Assembly: GCA_963837585.1 (NCBI GenBank)
Contig: CAWINX010000003.1
Location: forward strand, 310,001-374,000
Direction: 5' to 3'
Length of the DNA stretch: 64,000 nucleotides
DNA from: CAWINX01 sp963837585
GTDB lineage: Bacteria > Actinomycetota > Thermoleophilia > Solirubrobacterales > 70-9
The translations under genes and the position numbers were made by a program. Below are positions 63,261-64,000 of the stretch, piece after piece. Below the pieces are notes generated by a model. The model did no database searches. It saw only the letters and a program-made list of their open reading frames with translations, and had not been told where the DNA came from. How positions within the stretch are numbered: position 1 is the stretch's first letter; each line of letters starts with the position of its first letter.

Positions 63261-63948
63261 GGAGGCCAATCTACCCTCAAAGCCGGCCTTCCCCTACGCG
63301 AACTGGGGCCCGGTCGCGGGCGTTTTGGGAGTCTTCCTGGCCCTGCTGACCGGGGCCGTGCTCGGCATCCCGGCCGCGGTGATCGACCATCCGGCAAAGG
63401 GCGAGGGCCTCAGCACCGCCGCAAACGTCGCGGTGCAGTTCGCGACCGCGGTCGGGTTCGTGATGGTGCCGATGATCATCGCCGCGCGGCAGGGGGCTTC
63501 ATTCCGGGAGGCGCTGAGGCGGCTGGGGGTGAGGAGCTTTCGGCCCTCGGCGTTCAAATGGATGGCGGCGGCGATCGGCGCCTACCTGCTCTTCGCCTTC
63601 TTCTACGCGACCTTGATCGGCCAGCCCCACCAGAAGGACATCGCCAAGGGTTTTGGGGCTGTCCCGATCCAGGTTCTGTTGATCGTCCTCGCGGCCCCGG
63701 TCAGCGAGGAGGTCTGCTTCCGAGGGATGTTGTTCGGGGGCCTGCGCGAGCGCCTGCCGCGAATCGCCGCGGCGCTGATCAGCGCCCTGATTTTCGGCGG
63801 CCTGCACGCGATCACCGGCATCAGCGCGGTCCCGCCCCTGATCGCCTTCGGCTTCGTCCTGGCGCTGCTTTACGAGAAGACCGGCTCGATCGTGCCGGGC
63901 ATCCTCCTCCACATGCTGAACAACTCCGTCGCCCTGTTGGGGCAGTAG
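63259..63948 (+). CDS. CPBP family intramembrane glutamic endopeptidase
   Basis: 229 residues with about six to seven membrane segments. The catalytic motifs of the CPBP/Abi family are present: PVSEEVCFRGMLFGGLRERL (EExxxR) and LIFGGLHAI (FxxxH), then HMLNNSVALL as the third motif. Relatives include CAAX-prenyl proteases and bacteriocin self-immunity proteins; the substrate cannot be inferred. ATG 63259 sits between the divergent MscS-like gene and this gene. Confidence 0.9.
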   Translation: MEANLPSKPAFPYANWGPVAGVLGVFLALLTGAVLGIPAAVIDHPAKGEGLSTAANVAVQFATAVGFVMVPMIIAARQGASFREALRRLGVRSFRPSAFKWMAAAIGAYLLFAFFYATLIGQPHQKDIAKGFGAVPIQVLLIVLAAPVSEEVCFRGMLFGGLRERLPRIAAALISALIFGGLHAITGISAVPPLIAFGFVLALLYEKTGSIVPGILLHMLNNSVALLGQ

Positions 63949-63958
63949 CATCCCGGCC

Positions 63959-64000
63959 GTGAATCGCCGTTTCGTCCCGGGTCTGGTCTTCGCCGTGCGC
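63959..64000 (+). CDS. Start of an unidentified gene cut by the window edge
   Basis: GTG at 63959, 10 bases after the CPBP stop, opens a frame (MNRRFVPGLVFAVR) that runs to the end of the window. The spacing fits an operon partner. Fourteen codons are too few to name a product. Confidence 0.35.
   Translation, partial: MNRRFVPGLVFAVR

Overview
The window is a 64 kb stretch of high-GC chromosome that includes the replication-origin neighbourhood of a bacterium. The gene content fits an actinobacterial lineage. It has an mce gene cluster, MMPL and TetR genes, a Bacillus-like bc complex with a cytochrome c-fused subunit, menaquinone genes, OtsA plus TreT trehalose synthesis, and a DnaA/DnaN/RecF versus RpmH/RnpA/YidD/YidC/Jag/RsmG/ParA/ParB layout. 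I infer Thermoleophilia (Solirubrobacterales-like), but the assignment rests on gene content only.

Layout. At 1-7.3 kb lies the origin region: recF (cut by the window edge), dnaN and dnaA run leftward, and rpmH-rnpA-yidD-yidC-jag-rsmG-parA-parB run rightward. There are oriC-type DnaA-box-like repeats between dnaA and dnaN and a parS-like site at the rnpA/yidD junction. At 7.3-16.9 kb are tRNA-Ile, a BFN-domain protein, ddl, an aminotransferase, an alkaline-phosphatase-superfamily enzyme, a PepSY-like/glycosyltransferase fusion, a YmdB-type phosphoesterase and an ABC exporter. At 17-20.3 kb is a heme block (hemB, a two-module siroheme-decarboxylase-like protein, hemL). At 20.3-26.2 kb are the bc complex (Rieske, cytochrome b, subunit IV/cytochrome c), menG, a polyprenyl synthase and tatAC. 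At 26.2-43.3 kb is an envelope island: tRNA-Lys, three related secreted proteins, TetR, a giant MMPL transporter and six consecutive MlaD/Mce genes without YrbE permeases. At 43.3-51.3 kb is a leftward operon rpsF-ssb-rpsR-rplI-(membrane protein)-dnaB-helicase loader-purA, with an intein inside the DnaB P-loop. At 51.4-64 kb are otsA, treT, an OmpR-type two-component system coupled to an HtrA protease, thiL, a flippase-like membrane protein, a glycosyltransferase, a class A PBP, a MscS-type protein and a CPBP protease.

Two features stand out. First, four copies of a structured repeat (about 13841-13939, 16867-16945, 51357-51457, 59465-59541) sit at gene 3' ends. Each has a 26-bp perfect palindrome centred on AGCTAATTAGCT, with variable but always complementary flanking stem bases, and two copies also have 23-bp perfect outer arms of unrelated sequence. 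Three copies carry stop codons in all six frames, and two genes end on the TAG inside the element. I do not recognise this family. Second, about 25 single-base frame breaks occur in otherwise well-conserved genes, including essential ones. Nearly all are repaired by removing one base, and gene lengths modulo 3 agree. This looks like an insertion-error pattern in the sequence rather than gene decay, so I describe these loci as single genes with frame breaks. No stretch longer than about 300 bases lacks a gene.
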